Shown here: piece after piece, positions 54,453 to 63,858 of the stretch
How the letters are laid out: the number at the start of each line of letters is the position of its first letter
Position numbering within the stretch: the stretch's first letter is position 1
Origin: Pseudomonadota bacterium
GTDB lineage: Bacteria > Pseudomonadota > Alphaproteobacteria > Rhodobacterales > Rhodobacteraceae
Reading direction: 5' to 3'
Assembly: GCA_018240425.1 (NCBI GenBank)
Contig: JAFEFU010000073.1
Coordinates: 1 to 64,000 of the forward strand
DNA length: 64,000 nucleotides
Program-made: the position numbers and the translations under genes
Notes under the pieces: generated by a model
The model's database searches: none
What the model was told of the DNA's origin: nothing
Seen by the model: the letters and a program-made list of their open reading frames with translations, nothing else

Positions 54453-54854
54453 ATGTTTTCGCGCAAGATTTTCCTGGCCCTGCTGCTGCCACTGGCGGCC
54501 TGCGGCACCCCTCAGGAACAATGCATCCGCCAGGGCACCGGAGAGTTTCGCAAGATCGACCGGATGATCGCCGAGACCGAGGCCAACCTGGCGCGCGGCT
54601 ATTCCTATCAGGACCAGACCATCGTCACCCACAGCTGGGAGCCATGCTTCGACGGGTTCGATGGCCTGCCCGGCCGGCGGGGGTTCGGCGGCATGTGCAT
54701 GGAACCGGACGAGACCACCATCCGCCGCTCGGTCCCGATCGACCCGGCGGCCGAACAGCGCAAGCTGGATTTCCTGAAGGCGCGGCGCAAGGAACTGCTG
54801 CCCGCGGCGAACCAGACCGTCGCCTCGTGCAAGGCGGCCTATCCCGAAAGCTGA
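54453..54854 (+). CDS. Small lipoprotein of unknown function
   Basis: The 133-residue protein has a lipoprotein signal (MFSRKIFLALLLPLAACG, lipobox LAAC, Cys17). The mature part has five further cysteines, a predicted helix with ARGYSYQDQTIVTHSWEPC, and a C-terminal helix KLDFLKARRKELLPAA. It matches no family I recognise, though similar excess-cysteine lipoproteins occur in Rhodobacterales. The ATG at 54453 is preferred, as it starts the signal. Single plus-strand gene. Confidence 0.75.
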   Translation: MFSRKIFLALLLPLAACGTPQEQCIRQGTGEFRKIDRMIAETEANLARGYSYQDQTIVTHSWEPCFDGFDGLPGRRGFGGMCMEPDETTIRRSVPIDPAAEQRKLDFLKARRKELLPAANQTVASCKAAYPES

Positions 54855-54881
54855 CCGCGCCAAGTGTGCGGCCGGGGTCAG
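54851..54881. terminator. Inverted repeat at the convergent lipoprotein and rsmC stops
   Basis: CTGACC (54851-54856) pairs with GGTCAG (54876-54881), with a possible inner CGC/GCG pairing. The lipoprotein TGA is in the left arm and the rsmC TGA in the right arm. There is no T-tract, so terminator function is inferred. Confidence 0.45.
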
Positions 54882-55876
54882 GTGCGACGGCGCACCAGCG
54901 GCCGCGCGGCGCGCAGGACCTTGAACCCGTGGTCGGCGGCAACGGTTGCCACCTCGCCGAAGGCGCCGGCCAGCACCTCCTCGTAGGGCAGGGTGCGGTT
55001 GGCGACCAGCCACAACTGGCCCTGGGGCTGCAAGAGCCGCCGCGCCGCGCGGATGAAGGCGGCGCCAAGGCCGGGATCGGCAGCCCGGCCCTGATGGAAG
55101 GGCGGGTTCGTCACCACGAAATCGAGGGTATGGCCCGGGGCAAAGCCGGTGGCGTCGGCCCAGTGGAACCGGGCGCGGGGGTCGGTGACATTCCGGCGCG
55201 CGCAGTCCAGCGCGTCGGCCTCGGCCTCGACCAGATGCAGGTCGCGCACCTCGGGCCGGGACAGGACCTGCGCCGCCAGCCAGCCCCAGCCCGCCCCGAG
55301 ATCGGCGCCGCGCCCGCGCAGGCCGGCAGGCAGATGCGCAGCGAGAAGGGCCGAGCCGGGATCGACACCGTCGGCGGAGAATACGCCGGGCCGGGTGACG
55401 AAGCCGGGCAGCACCGTATGGTCGGCCGCCTGCCAGCCTTCGAAGGCGGCAGGGCCGGGATTGGCGGCGACAAAGGCGCGGCCGTGCGCCTTGGAGACCG
55501 CCGACAGGATCGTCGCGCGGCTGCGCAGATCCTTCAGGGCCGAGTCGATGCCATCGGTCTTTTGCCCGTCCACCACCACCGGCGCGTCGGGGGGAAGGCG
55601 ACCGGAGAGGTCGTGCATCAGCGCGCGCGCCAGCGCCCGGGCGCGGGGCAGGAACAGGACCGCCGCCGCGAAATCGCCTTCGGGCGCCCGGGCGACCGTC
55701 CAGCCTGCGGCCTGCCAGCGGTCATGGTCGGGGCGAAAGCCGGTGGCGATCAGCGCGCGGTCGCGCGGCAGGGCCGACAGGTCGGCGCCGGCGCCGGGCC
55801 GCAGGACCAGGATCCGGCCCGCGTCAGGAAGGCCGCCCGCGTCGGCAAGGGCCAGAGGGATGCGGTTCTCGCTCAT
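54878..55876 (-). CDS. rsmC: 16S rRNA m2G1207 methyltransferase-like protein
   Basis: The 332-residue protein has two halves, both Rossmann-like as in RsmC. The active C-terminal half has the SAM motif RGADLGAGWGWLAAQVL and the catalytic VVTNPPFHQG, which marks guanine-N2 methyltransferases. RsmC methylates G1207 of 16S rRNA. The N-terminal half is degenerate, also as in RsmC. The start is the ATG at 55876. It runs 15 bases after clpS in the same direction. Confidence 0.85.
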   Translation of the reverse strand: MSENRIPLALADAGGLPDAGRILVLRPGAGADLSALPRDRALIATGFRPDHDRWQAAGWTVARAPEGDFAAAVLFLPRARALARALMHDLSGRLPPDAPVVVDGQKTDGIDSALKDLRSRATILSAVSKAHGRAFVAANPGPAAFEGWQAADHTVLPGFVTRPGVFSADGVDPGSALLAAHLPAGLRGRGADLGAGWGWLAAQVLSRPEVRDLHLVEAEADALDCARRNVTDPRARFHWADATGFAPGHTLDFVVTNPPFHQGRAADPGLGAAFIRAARRLLQPQGQLWLVANRTLPYEEVLAGAFGEVATVAADHGFKVLRAARPLVRRRT

Positions 55877-55891
55877 CCGGCGGGGGCGGGC

Positions 55892-56233
55892 CTATTCCTT
55901 TTCCATCGTGCATTGCAGCGGATGCTGGTGGCGGCGCGAGAAATCCATCACCTGCGCCACCTTGGTTTCCGCCACCTCGAAGGAAAAGACGCCGACCACC
56001 GCCAGTCCCCGCTTGTGGACGGTCAGCATGATTTCGAAGGCCTGCGCATGGTTCAGCCCGAAGAAGCGTTCCAGGATGTGGACGACGAATTCCATCGGGG
56101 TGTAGTCATCGTTCAGAAGCAGCACCTTGTAGAGCGGCGGACGCTGCGTCTTGGGTTTGGTCTTGGTGACGACCGACGTTTCACCTTCCGATCCGTCCCG
56201 TCGGTCGGCCAGGGTGAAGGGAACGAGGGTCAC
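55892..56233 (-). CDS. clpS: ATP-dependent Clp protease adaptor ClpS
   Basis: The 113-residue adaptor delivers N-degron substrates to ClpAP. The conserved core is [28 protein letters not shown], then [28 protein letters not shown], ending [10 protein letters not shown]. The start is the GTG at 56233, with AGGAG eight bases upstream; the longer frame has no such site. No clpA is adjacent. Confidence 0.94.
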   Translation of the reverse strand: MTLVPFTLADRRDGSEGETSVVTKTKPKTQRPPLYKVLLLNDDYTPMEFVVHILERFFGLNHAQAFEIMLTVHKRGLAVVGVFSFEVAETKVAQVMDFSRRHQHPLQCTMEKE

Positions 56234-56346
56234 GGGGCATCTCCTGAGGGAATCGGTTCGGGCCGGCTTCCTAATATAAACTCTTGCAGACATGAGGAAA
56301 GAGTTGCGATGAACGCGCCATGCGGACAGGGCGGGGAGGGGAGCGG

Positions 56347-57051
56347 ATGGCGCGGCTGACGGCAATCGGCCTGGATGCGGACGATACGCTCTGGCACAAC
56401 GAGCGCTTTTTCCGCCTGACGCAGGAGCGGTTCGCCGACCTTCTGTCGGGCCATGTCGATGCCGACCGCCTGCATGAGCGGCTGCTGGCGGCCGAGAGGC
56501 GCAACCTCGGGCACTATGGCTTTGGCGTGAAGGGCTTTGTGCTGTCGATGATCGAGACCGCGATCGAGGTGACCGAGGGGCAGGTGCCCGCGACAGTGGT
56601 CGGCGCCCTGATCCGGTCCGGGCAGGAGATGCTGGCCCATCCGATCGAGCTTCTGCCGGGCGCGGCCGAGGCGGTGCGCGCGCTTTCGGGTCGGTTCCGG
56701 CTGATTCTCGTCACCAAGGGCGATCTTCTGGATCAGGAGCGCAAGCTGGCGCAGTCGGGGCTGGGCGATCTTTTCGAGGCGGCGGCGATCGTGTCGCGCA
56801 AGGATGCCGCGACCTATCGCAAGGTCTTTGCCGATCACGGCAGCGGGGCCGCCGAGGCGCTGATGGCCGGCAATTCGCTGCACTCGGACGTTCTGCCGAT
56901 GATCGACGCCGGCGGCTGGGCGGTGCACCTGCCCCATGACCTGACCTGGGCGCTCGAGGACGCGGCCGAACCGCTGGACCAGCCAAGATACCGCCGCCTG
57001 TCCCGGATCGAGGCCCTGCCAGGGCTGATCGCGGAAATTGGCGGGGCTTGA
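56347..57051 (+). CDS. HAD-family hydrolase (phosphatase type)
   Basis: The 234-residue protein has HAD motif [10 protein letters not shown] (two Asp), motif II in [12 protein letters not shown], the Lys in [12 protein letters not shown], and motif IV ending [20 protein letters not shown] helical cap lies between motifs I and II. It is likely a small-molecule phosphatase; the substrate is unknown. The start is the ATG at 56347; an ATG at 56320 would add nine residues. Confidence 0.86.
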   Translation: MARLTAIGLDADDTLWHNERFFRLTQERFADLLSGHVDADRLHERLLAAERRNLGHYGFGVKGFVLSMIETAIEVTEGQVPATVVGALIRSGQEMLAHPIELLPGAAEAVRALSGRFRLILVTKGDLLDQERKLAQSGLGDLFEAAAIVSRKDAATYRKVFADHGSGAAEALMAGNSLHSDVLPMIDAGGWAVHLPHDLTWALEDAAEPLDQPRYRRLSRIEALPGLIAEIGGA

Positions 57052-57244
57052 GTGCCACCTATTGCGTCTCGCGCGCTTGGGGACACCATATATGGGTGTC
57101 TTGCTGTGCGAACCCGGCGCCACGCCGGCCGAAACGCCCGCAAAGGCATTGAAGAAAAAGGTGTTTTCGGCTTTTGGGGCCTGTGCTATCGTTGAGGCAA
57201 ATCAGCAAGCCCTGGCGTCAGACCGGGCATGAGGCAGTAGGCAA

Positions 57245-59290
57245 GTGGCAGTGATTTTCGCCAATTTCGGGCGGTGCATCAGCTATGCATGGGCCAAGGT
57301 GGTTCTGGCGGTGGCGCTGGTCCTGTTTCCGCTGGGCCTTCTCGCCGCGCCCTATGCCGACTGCGTGATCGATGCCCGCACCGGCGAGGTTCTGCGCGCC
57401 ACCAATGCCGACGCGCGGCTGCATCCGGCCTCGCTCACCAAGATGATGACGCTCTACATCGCCTTTCAGGCGATCGAGCATGGCGAGGTGTCGCTGGACA
57501 CGATGGTGACGGTGTCGAAGTTCGCCGCCAGCCAGCCGCCGTCACGCCTGGGACTGCGGGCCGGTCAGCGGATCGCGCTGCGCTATCTGATCCGTGCCGC
57601 GGCGATCAAGTCGGCGAACGATGCGGCGGCCGCGATCGGCGACGCGATCGAGGGCAACCGCGATGCCTTTGCCGCGCGGATGAACCGCACCGCCAAGGCG
57701 ATGGGCATGACGCGGACGACCTTCCGCAACCCCAATGGCCTGACCTCGGAGGGCCATCTTTCGACGGCGCGCGACATGACCACGCTGGGCCGGCGGCTCT
57801 TCTATGATTTCCCGCAATATTACAGCCTGTTCTCGCGCCGGAGCGCGGATGCCGGCGTGGCGCAGGTCGCCTCGACCAACCGCCGCTTCCTGGACAGCTA
57901 TGACGGCGCGGACGGGATCAAGACCGGCTACACGGTGCCGGCGGGCTTCAACCTGGTGGCCTCGGCGCAGCACGGCGACGTGCGCATCATTGCGGCGATC
58001 TTCGGAGGAACCTCGACGGCGATGCGCAATCAGCGCATGGCACAGCTTCTGGATCTGGGGTTCAGCAAGGCCCCGGTGCGCGTCGCGGTGCAAAGGCCGC
58101 CGGCCATCTCCTACGCGGCCACCGCCAGCGGCAAGGGCGGCCAGGTCCAGGTGGCGGCAGCGGATACGGGCGATACGGGGGGCGATACGGGGGGCGATAC
58201 CGGCGACGCACCGCTGACCGACGATTCGATGGCCCTGGCCGTGGCGCAGGCGGTCACGACCGATGCGCCGCCTGCGGCCAAGACCATCCGCCTGAACACC
58301 GCTGTCGCGCAAAGCGAGGTTCCCCGCATGAAGGGCGAGGGCGCACCGGGCGCAGGCGCCGCGACCGACGTCGCCGCCGCCGACAATGTCGATGAATCGA
58401 TCGTCGAGGACGGCACGGCGATGGCCGACGCCACCGTCGCGCTGACCGCGACCATGCAGGACACCATCGACAAGGCCCTGGCCGAGGCACAGGCCGCCCC
58501 CGAGCCCGTCGCGCAGGGATTTGCCCAGACCGCGACGCCCCAGCCCGAGACGCTCGACCTGGCGCAGGCGGCGCAGGCTGATGCGCAGGCCGGCTCTCCG
58601 GGCGGCGGGGCCGGCCAGGCGCTGGCGCAGTCCGAGGTGCCGGTCCTGCGCAAGGCCGAGGAAGCGGTGGCGGTTGCCGAGGCCGCACCACCCGCGCCGC
58701 CCGCCCCTGCCGACGCCGCCGATGCGGAGGATGCAGCCCAGGCCCAGCCCGCCGCTCTGGACGTCGCCGCCGCACCCCTTCCGGCTGCCGATTCCGCGCC
58801 CGACATCGCGCCTGCGCCGACCCGTGCCGGGCCGGGCGAGGAAGCCCCGCTGCTGCCTGCCGCTCTGCCGGCCGCGCCCGCCGGCGAGAAGGCGAACCGG
58901 GTCGCCGCGGCGAGCGCGCTGGCGGGCCAGCCCGCGGCCGCCCCCGACGCGGCCCCGGTCGAACCGGCCCGGCCGACGATCGTCCTCGCCTCGGCCAGTA
59001 CCACGGCCCCAGCGGCCCAGGATCTCGAGGTCGTCACCCGGGTCTCGACTTCGGGCGGGCGCGAATGGGGGATCAATGTCGGCACCTTCTCGTCGCGCTA
59101 CAACGCCGAGAAGCAGCTTCTCCAGACCGCCCTGATCGAGATGGAATCGCTCAACGATGCGCTGCGCAAGGTCGCACCGCGCAAGGGGGCGTTCGACGCC
59201 AATTTCGTCGGCATGACCGAGGCAAGCGCCGAGCAGGCCTGCCAGCGGCTGGCGGCGCGCGGGACGGAATGCAAGGTGCTGAGCCCCTGA
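57245..59290 (+). CDS. dacC: D-alanyl-D-alanine carboxypeptidase with SPOR domain
   Basis: The 681-residue protein has an N-terminal signal/anchor (AKVVLAVALVLFPLGLLAA, to about residue 35) and a peptidase S11 domain with Ser63/Lys66 (SLTK), Ser123-Ala-Asn125 (SAND) and Lys226-Thr-Gly. An extraordinary Ala/Pro/acid-rich linker (about 290-600) leads to a C-terminal SPOR domain (EWGINVGTFSSRYNAEKQLL, about 605-681). The S11 domain trims peptidoglycan stem peptides; SPOR binds denuded glycan at the septum. The start is a GTG at 57245 or 57251. The linker holds a 12-base tandem repeat. Confidence 0.9.
   Translation: MAVIFANFGRCISYAWAKVVLAVALVLFPLGLLAAPYADCVIDARTGEVLRATNADARLHPASLTKMMTLYIAFQAIEHGEVSLDTMVTVSKFAASQPPSRLGLRAGQRIALRYLIRAAAIKSANDAAAAIGDAIEGNRDAFAARMNRTAKAMGMTRTTFRNPNGLTSEGHLSTARDMTTLGRRLFYDFPQYYSLFSRRSADAGVAQVASTNRRFLDSYDGADGIKTGYTVPAGFNLVASAQHGDVRIIAAIFGGTSTAMRNQRMAQLLDLGFSKAPVRVAVQRPPAISYAATASGKGGQVQVAAADTGDTGGDTGGDTGDAPLTDDSMALAVAQAVTTDAPPAAKTIRLNTAVAQSEVPRMKGEGAPGAGAATDVAAADNVDESIVEDGTAMADATVALTATMQDTIDKALAEAQAAPEPVAQGFAQTATPQPETLDLAQAAQADAQAGSPGGGAGQALAQSEVPVLRKAEEAVAVAEAAPPAPPAPADAADAEDAAQAQPAALDVAAAPLPAADSAPDIAPAPTRAGPGEEAPLLPAALPAAPAGEKANRVAAASALAGQPAAAPDAAPVEPARPTIVLASASTTAPAAQDLEVVTRVSTSGGREWGINVGTFSSRYNAEKQLLQTALIEMESLNDALRKVAPRKGAFDANFVGMTEASAEQACQRLAARGTECKVLSP
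58163..58206 (+). repeat. 12-base tandem repeat in the carboxypeptidase linker
   Basis: The unit GATACGGGGGGC occurs twice, flanked by a shortened (GATACGGGC) and a divergent copy, and encodes a Gly-Asp-Thr repeat. All units are in frame, so the linker length may vary between strains. Confidence 0.75.
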
Positions 59291-59312
59291 CCGGGGCAAG
59301 GCCGCCCGCGGC

Positions 59313-59471
59313 TCACGGCTTGGGCCGGTGGTCCCACTGGTCATCGAGGATGCGCCGCGCGTCCCCTTCGGGATCGTCATACTGCCGGCTTCGCAAGGCC
59401 CAGAGGAAGGCGGCAAGACCAAGCCCGCCGAGCAGCAGCGAGACCGGAATGAGGATGGCGAGCGTGTCCAT
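59313..59471 (-). CDS. ccoS: cbb3-type cytochrome oxidase assembly protein CcoS
   Basis: The 52-residue inner-membrane protein starts MDTLAILIPVSLLLGGLG with one membrane segment (about residues 4-26). The conserved charged tail RSRQYDDPEGDARRILDD then follows. CcoS is needed for heme insertion into the cbb3 oxidase. The gene is the last of ccoG-ccoH-ccoI-ccoS, and its start overlaps or follows the ccoI stop closely (the ccoI stop is 11 bases upstream). The small size makes it easy to miss. Confidence 0.9.
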   Translation of the reverse strand: MDTLAILIPVSLLLGGLGLAAFLWALRSRQYDDPEGDARRILDDQWDHRPKP

Positions 59472-59482
59472 CGGCTGATGTC

Positions 59483-61675
59483 CTATTTCAGGCGCAGCGC
59501 GTTCAGGGTGACGGTCAGGGACGAGGTGGACATGGCCAGGGCGGCGATCAGGGGCGTGGCCAGCCCGATCAGCGCCACCGGCACCGCCACCGCGTTATAG
59601 CCCAGGGACAGGGCGAAGTTCTGCTTGATCCGCCTGCGCGCGGTGACCGCGATGCGGCGGGCATCGGCGATGGGGGCCAGATCCTGGCCCAAGAGCACGA
59701 TGTCGGACGCCACCCGCGCCGCATCGAGCGCCGAGGCGGGCGAGATCGACACATGCGCGGCGGCGAGCGCGACCGTGTCGTTCAGGCCGTCGCCGACCAT
59801 CAGGACGCGGTGGCCGCCGGCGGTCTCGGCCGTGATCGCCGCGGCCTTGTCGGCGGGCAGCATTTCGGCCTGCCAGTCGGCGATCCCCAGGTCGGCCGCC
59901 AGCGCCGCGACCGGCGCGCGCGCGTCGCCCGACATCAGCCGGACCCGCAGCCCGGCGGCGGTCAGGGCCGCGACGGCGTCACGCGCGCCGGGGCGGATAC
60001 GGTCGATGAAACGGAACTCGACCGGTGCCTGGCCGTCGACGGCCAGCCAGGTCGCGGTCTCGGCGCCCGCCTCGGCCCCCAGCCAGGCGGCCCGGCCCAG
60101 CCGGACGCGCCGGCCCTGCCACAGGCCCTCGACCCCGTAGCCGGGGCGTTCGCGGAGATCGCTCACCGGGGCGGGCAAGAGGCCGCGGGCGGCGATGGCC
60201 TCGGCGAGGGCGCGGGCCAGCGGGTGCGACGAGGCGGCGGCAAGCGCCGCTGCGATCTCGAGATCCCCGGGGCGATGGGCGTCCAGTTCTGCTGCGACCG
60301 GCGCCCCGAGCGTCAGCGTGCCGGTCTTATCGAAGACGACGGTATCGACCTCGGCCAGGCGTTCCAACGCGGTTCCGTCCTTGATGAGCAGGCCCTTGCG
60401 GAAAAGCCGGCCCGAGGCGGCGGTGACGACCGACGGGACCGCCAGCGCCAGCGCGCAGGGGCAGGTGATGATGAGGACGGCGGCAGCGACATTGACGGCA
60501 AGGCGCACGTCCCCGCCGGAATGGATCATCCAGCCGACGAACGAGGCCAGCGCCAGCAGATGCACCGCTGGCGAATAGCGGCGCGCCATGCGGTCGGCCA
60601 GCGACATGTAGCGGTTCCTGGCGCTTTCGGCGATGGCGACCAGATCGGCCATGCGGTGCAGGGACGATTCCCTGCCCGCAGCCGTCACCCGCACGGTCAG
60701 GGGGCCGGTGAGGTTCATCTCGCCGGCGCTGGTCGCCGCGCCGGCGGCGACCGCGACGGGCAGGGTCTCGCCGGTGAGAAGCGAGCGGTCGAGCTCCGAG
60801 GCGCCCTCGGCCACCACGCCATCCACCGGCATCCGCGCGCCGGGGCGCACCAGCACCAGATCGCCGGGAAGGATGTCGGCGATCGGGACCAGCTGTTCGC
60901 GGCCGTCTGCCAGGCGAACGGCGCGCGGCACCTCGAGCGCGGCCAGTTCCTCGGCCGCCGAGCGGGCGGCGGCGCGGCTGCGGAAATCGAGATAGCGCCC
61001 GATCAGCAGGAAGAAACACAGCGAGACAGCGGCATCGAAATAGGCATGTTCGCCGCCGCGGATCGTCTCGTAGAGCGAGATCGCCGAGGACAGGATCAGC
61101 GCCAGCGAGATCGGCACGTCCATGCCCAGCCGGCGCGCGCGCAGCGAGGCGAGCGCCGAGGCGAAGAAGGGCTGGCCGGCGAAGGCCAGGGTCGGCAATG
61201 CGATCATGGCGCTGATCCAGTGGAAGAGATCGCGGGTCGCGGCCTCGGCGCCGGACCAGACGGCGACCGACAGAAGCATGATGTTCATCATCGAAAAGCC
61301 GGCGACGCCAAGGCGCATCAGCAGGTCGCGGCCGCGCCGCTCGCTCTCGCGGGTCGAGAGCAGGGCGGGGTCGAGTTCCAGCGCCAGGATGCCGACCCGC
61401 GACAGGGCTTCGGTCAGGTGCTGCGGGGTGATGTCGGGGCTGGCGGTCACGCCGATGCGCTTCAGCGTCAGGTTCACCCGGGCGGCGGTGACGCCGGGCA
61501 GTGCGGCAAGGGTGCGTTCGGCCAGAGCCATCCCGGCCGCGTCCTTCAGTCCCGGCACCGACAGGACCAGCCCCGCCGCCGCGGCGCGCCTGCGGCTTTC
61601 GGCCAGCGCCTCGGTCGCCGGAAGGGCGACGCAGGCCGGGCAGGCCGAGGGGAGCGGGCCGTCGGCGAGGCTCAT
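59483..61675 (-). CDS. ccoI: Copper-transporting P-type ATPase CcoI (FixI)
   Basis: The 730-residue P1B ATPase exports copper needed for cbb3 oxidase assembly. The phosphorylation motif is VVFDKTGTLTLG, the actuator region LDRSLLTGETLP, the transmembrane metal motif CPC in ITCPCALAL, and the hinge MVGDGLNDTVALAAA. The N-terminus has a CPAC pair (Cys12, Cys15). The HMA-like domain behind it lacks the usual CxxC, reading PGLKDAAGM at that place. It lies four bases after ccoH. Confidence 0.94.
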   Translation of the reverse strand: MSLADGPLPSACPACVALPATEALAESRRRAAAAGLVLSVPGLKDAAGMALAERTLAALPGVTAARVNLTLKRIGVTASPDITPQHLTEALSRVGILALELDPALLSTRESERRGRDLLMRLGVAGFSMMNIMLLSVAVWSGAEAATRDLFHWISAMIALPTLAFAGQPFFASALASLRARRLGMDVPISLALILSSAISLYETIRGGEHAYFDAAVSLCFFLLIGRYLDFRSRAAARSAAEELAALEVPRAVRLADGREQLVPIADILPGDLVLVRPGARMPVDGVVAEGASELDRSLLTGETLPVAVAAGAATSAGEMNLTGPLTVRVTAAGRESSLHRMADLVAIAESARNRYMSLADRMARRYSPAVHLLALASFVGWMIHSGGDVRLAVNVAAAVLIITCPCALALAVPSVVTAASGRLFRKGLLIKDGTALERLAEVDTVVFDKTGTLTLGAPVAAELDAHRPGDLEIAAALAAASSHPLARALAEAIAARGLLPAPVSDLRERPGYGVEGLWQGRRVRLGRAAWLGAEAGAETATWLAVDGQAPVEFRFIDRIRPGARDAVAALTAAGLRVRLMSGDARAPVAALAADLGIADWQAEMLPADKAAAITAETAGGHRVLMVGDGLNDTVALAAAHVSISPASALDAARVASDIVLLGQDLAPIADARRIAVTARRRIKQNFALSLGYNAVAVPVALIGLATPLIAALAMSTSSLTVTLNALRLK

Positions 61676-61679
61676 CGCC

Positions 61680-62135
61680 CTAGCCCTTCACGAAAAGGTC
61701 GAGCCGCTGGCGGAAGAGCGTCCCGTCCTCGGCATGGGCGGACAGAAGGATCATCCACTTGCCGGGGGCCAGTGAGGCGGGCGCGGAATAGACGCCGTTC
61801 GCATAGGTGAAGGCGGGAGCGATGTCGCTCTCGGTTTCGGTGGTGCGCCCGACGGTGGCGCTGACATCGCGGGCCTGGACGGGCAGGCCGCCACGGTCGC
61901 GGAACGCGAGCGTCAGGGCGCCATTGGCGTAGCCGTGGGTCAGCGTCCAGCCAAGCGCCATCTGCGCCTTCTTCTCGGCATCGAAGTCCTGCGAGGCGAC
62001 ATAGGAGTTCTCGACCTCGAGTCCGGGAAAGGTGCTGACCGCCTTGACCGCCAAGACGAGGTTGACCGCGATGATGACCGAAAAGGCCCCGATGGTGATG
62101 GCCAGAACCTTGCGGCCGGTCAGTTCGCGCGCCAT
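61680..62135 (-). CDS. ccoH: cbb3 oxidase assembly protein CcoH (FixH)
   Basis: The 151-residue protein has one N-terminal membrane segment (KVLAITIGAFSVIIAVNLVLA, about residues 9-30) and a periplasmic immunoglobulin-like domain with SYVASQDFDAEKKAQMALGW. CcoH interacts with the cbb3 oxidase during assembly. The start is the ATG at 62135, one base from the ccoG stop. It is the second gene of the operon. Confidence 0.92.
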   Translation of the reverse strand: MARELTGRKVLAITIGAFSVIIAVNLVLAVKAVSTFPGLEVENSYVASQDFDAEKKAQMALGWTLTHGYANGALTLAFRDRGGLPVQARDVSATVGRTTETESDIAPAFTYANGVYSAPASLAPGKWMILLSAHAEDGTLFRQRLDLFVKG

Positions 62136-62136
62136 G

Positions 62137-63573
62137 TCAGTTCCCCCTGCCGTTGAAGACCGTGTCATAGGCGACCCGGTCCGTTGCCTGGGTCAGGTCG
62201 ACGACCCAGAAGCGCATGTCGAGGCGGCCCGCCCTGGCGCCCCTGCTGCCCGGCGCCGCCGTCACATAGACGCGCCTGGTCACGGTCGCGTCGGCGGGCA
62301 CCTCGACCACCGTCCGGTCCTGGCCTTCGACCGCCAGTTCCAGAGGTTCGTCCGCAGTCAAGGATATATGGAAGGGCCGCGCCTCGCCATGCTTGTTGTG
62401 CAGCCGCACCTCGTAGGTGTTGCGGATCGTGCCGTCGGCCAGCGTGACATAGAGAGGATTGCGCACCGGCGAGACGTTCACCCCGATGGGCGAGCGCAGG
62501 AACAGGGCGACGACCATCGCGATGCCGATCCCGGCCCAGAGGGTGGTGTAAAGGATGGTGCGGGGCCTGAAGATGTGTTTCCACACGCTTTTCGGCGGGT
62601 TGCCGGCGCGTTCCGACACTTCGTCCTTCAGCGCCATGTAATCGATCAGTCCGCGCGGCTTGGCGATCTTGTCCATCACCTCGTCGCAGGCGTCGATGCA
62701 GAGCGCGCAGGTGATGCATTCCATCTGCTGGCCCTTGCGGATGTCGATCCCCATCGGGCAGACGTTGACGCAGGCCATGCAGTCGATGCAGTCGCCCTGC
62801 GGTTCGACATCGGCGGCTGCGGTCTTCTTCAGCTTGCCGCGCGGCTCGCCCCGCCAGTCGCGGTAGGCGACGGTCAGCGTGTCCTCGTCCATCATCGCCG
62901 CCTGGATGCGCGGCCAGGGGCAGGCGTAGATGCAGATCTGTTCGCGCGCGAAGCCGCCGAAGAAGAAGGTGGTGGCGGTCAGGGTCGCCATCGTGATGTA
63001 GGCAGCCGGGTGCGCGCTGCCGTGCACCAGGTCCGACAGAAGCGTCGGCGCGTCGGTGAAGTAGAAGACCCAGGCCCCGCCGGTGGCGAGGCCGATCAAC
63101 AGCCAGACACTCCACTTCACGGCCCGGAGCCAGATCTTCCGACCGTTCCATTTCTGGTGGTAAAGCCGGACGCGGGCATTGCGGTCGCCCTCGATCCAGC
63201 GCTCGACCAGGATGAAGAGGTCGGTCCAGACCGTCTGCGGGCAGGCATAGCCGCACCAGACCCGGCCGAGTGCCGAGGTGAAGAGAAAAAGGCCGAGCCC
63301 CGCCATGATCAGCAGGCCCGCGACGAAATAGAATTCGTCGGGCCAGATCTCGATCATGAAAAAGAAGAAACGGCGGGTGGCGAGATCGACCAGAACCGCC
63401 TGATCGGGCAGGTCGGGGCCGCGGTCCCAGCGGATCCAGGGCAAGAGGTAGTAGATCCCCAGCGTCACCGCCATGATCACCCATTTCAGGGTGCGGAACT
63501 TGCCCTTCACGCGGCGCGGGAACACCGGCTCGTGCGCGGCATAGAGCGAGGGCGGGGAATCGGATGAGGTCAT
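62137..63573 (-). CDS. ccoG: cbb3 oxidase accessory protein CcoG (FixG/RdxB)
   Basis: The 478-residue inner-membrane protein has about five membrane segments. Two 4Fe-4S-type motifs read CIDCMACVNVCPMGIDI and CITCALCIDACD, and a C-terminal Ig-like FixG domain follows. CcoG acts in copper reduction for the cbb3 oxidase. It is the first gene of the ccoGHIS operon. An FNR box lies 60 bases upstream of its start, centred at the class II position relative to a TATCGG -10. Confidence 0.95.
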   Translation of the reverse strand: MTSSDSPPSLYAAHEPVFPRRVKGKFRTLKWVIMAVTLGIYYLLPWIRWDRGPDLPDQAVLVDLATRRFFFFMIEIWPDEFYFVAGLLIMAGLGLFLFTSALGRVWCGYACPQTVWTDLFILVERWIEGDRNARVRLYHQKWNGRKIWLRAVKWSVWLLIGLATGGAWVFYFTDAPTLLSDLVHGSAHPAAYITMATLTATTFFFGGFAREQICIYACPWPRIQAAMMDEDTLTVAYRDWRGEPRGKLKKTAAADVEPQGDCIDCMACVNVCPMGIDIRKGQQMECITCALCIDACDEVMDKIAKPRGLIDYMALKDEVSERAGNPPKSVWKHIFRPRTILYTTLWAGIGIAMVVALFLRSPIGVNVSPVRNPLYVTLADGTIRNTYEVRLHNKHGEARPFHISLTADEPLELAVEGQDRTVVEVPADATVTRRVYVTAAPGSRGARAGRLDMRFWVVDLTQATDRVAYDTVFNGRGN

Positions 63574-63632
63574 GGGAAAGGCCGTGGTTCTGTTCGCAGC
63601 TTATCCGATAGGCGCGGGTCCTGTCCGCGACA

Positions 63633-63646
63633 TTGATCCAGGTCAA
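63633..63646. promoter_or_regulatory. FNR box upstream of ccoG
   Basis: TTGATCCAGGTCAA matches the FNR consensus at nine of ten half-site positions. On the minus strand TATCGG (63605-63610) lies 22 bases after the box, exactly where the -10 of a class II FNR promoter should be, giving a leader of about 25 bases before ccoG. Bases 63647-63858 hold no other feature I can support. Confidence 0.85.
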
Positions 63647-63858
63647 GGGCGGAGCGGGCGGGCCGGGTCCGGGTGCCGGCCGTCTCTGCGCCAGGCGCCC
63701 GGCACGCGCCACCGCGCGAATTGTCACAGGCGGGGGCGGGAATCGCGCGATGGGCGCCGGCCGGGGCCGTGATCGGGCTTGCTCTTGCCGCTGGCGGGGA
63801 TTTTCATGGGCCTGCGGGATACCGCGCGGGAGGGGCGCGGCCGCGAGGGGAGGGAGTC

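Noticed and set aside
58163..58206. CRISPR-like repeat
   Set aside because: The repeats are 12 bases, contiguous and in frame within the carboxypeptidase gene, with no spacers.
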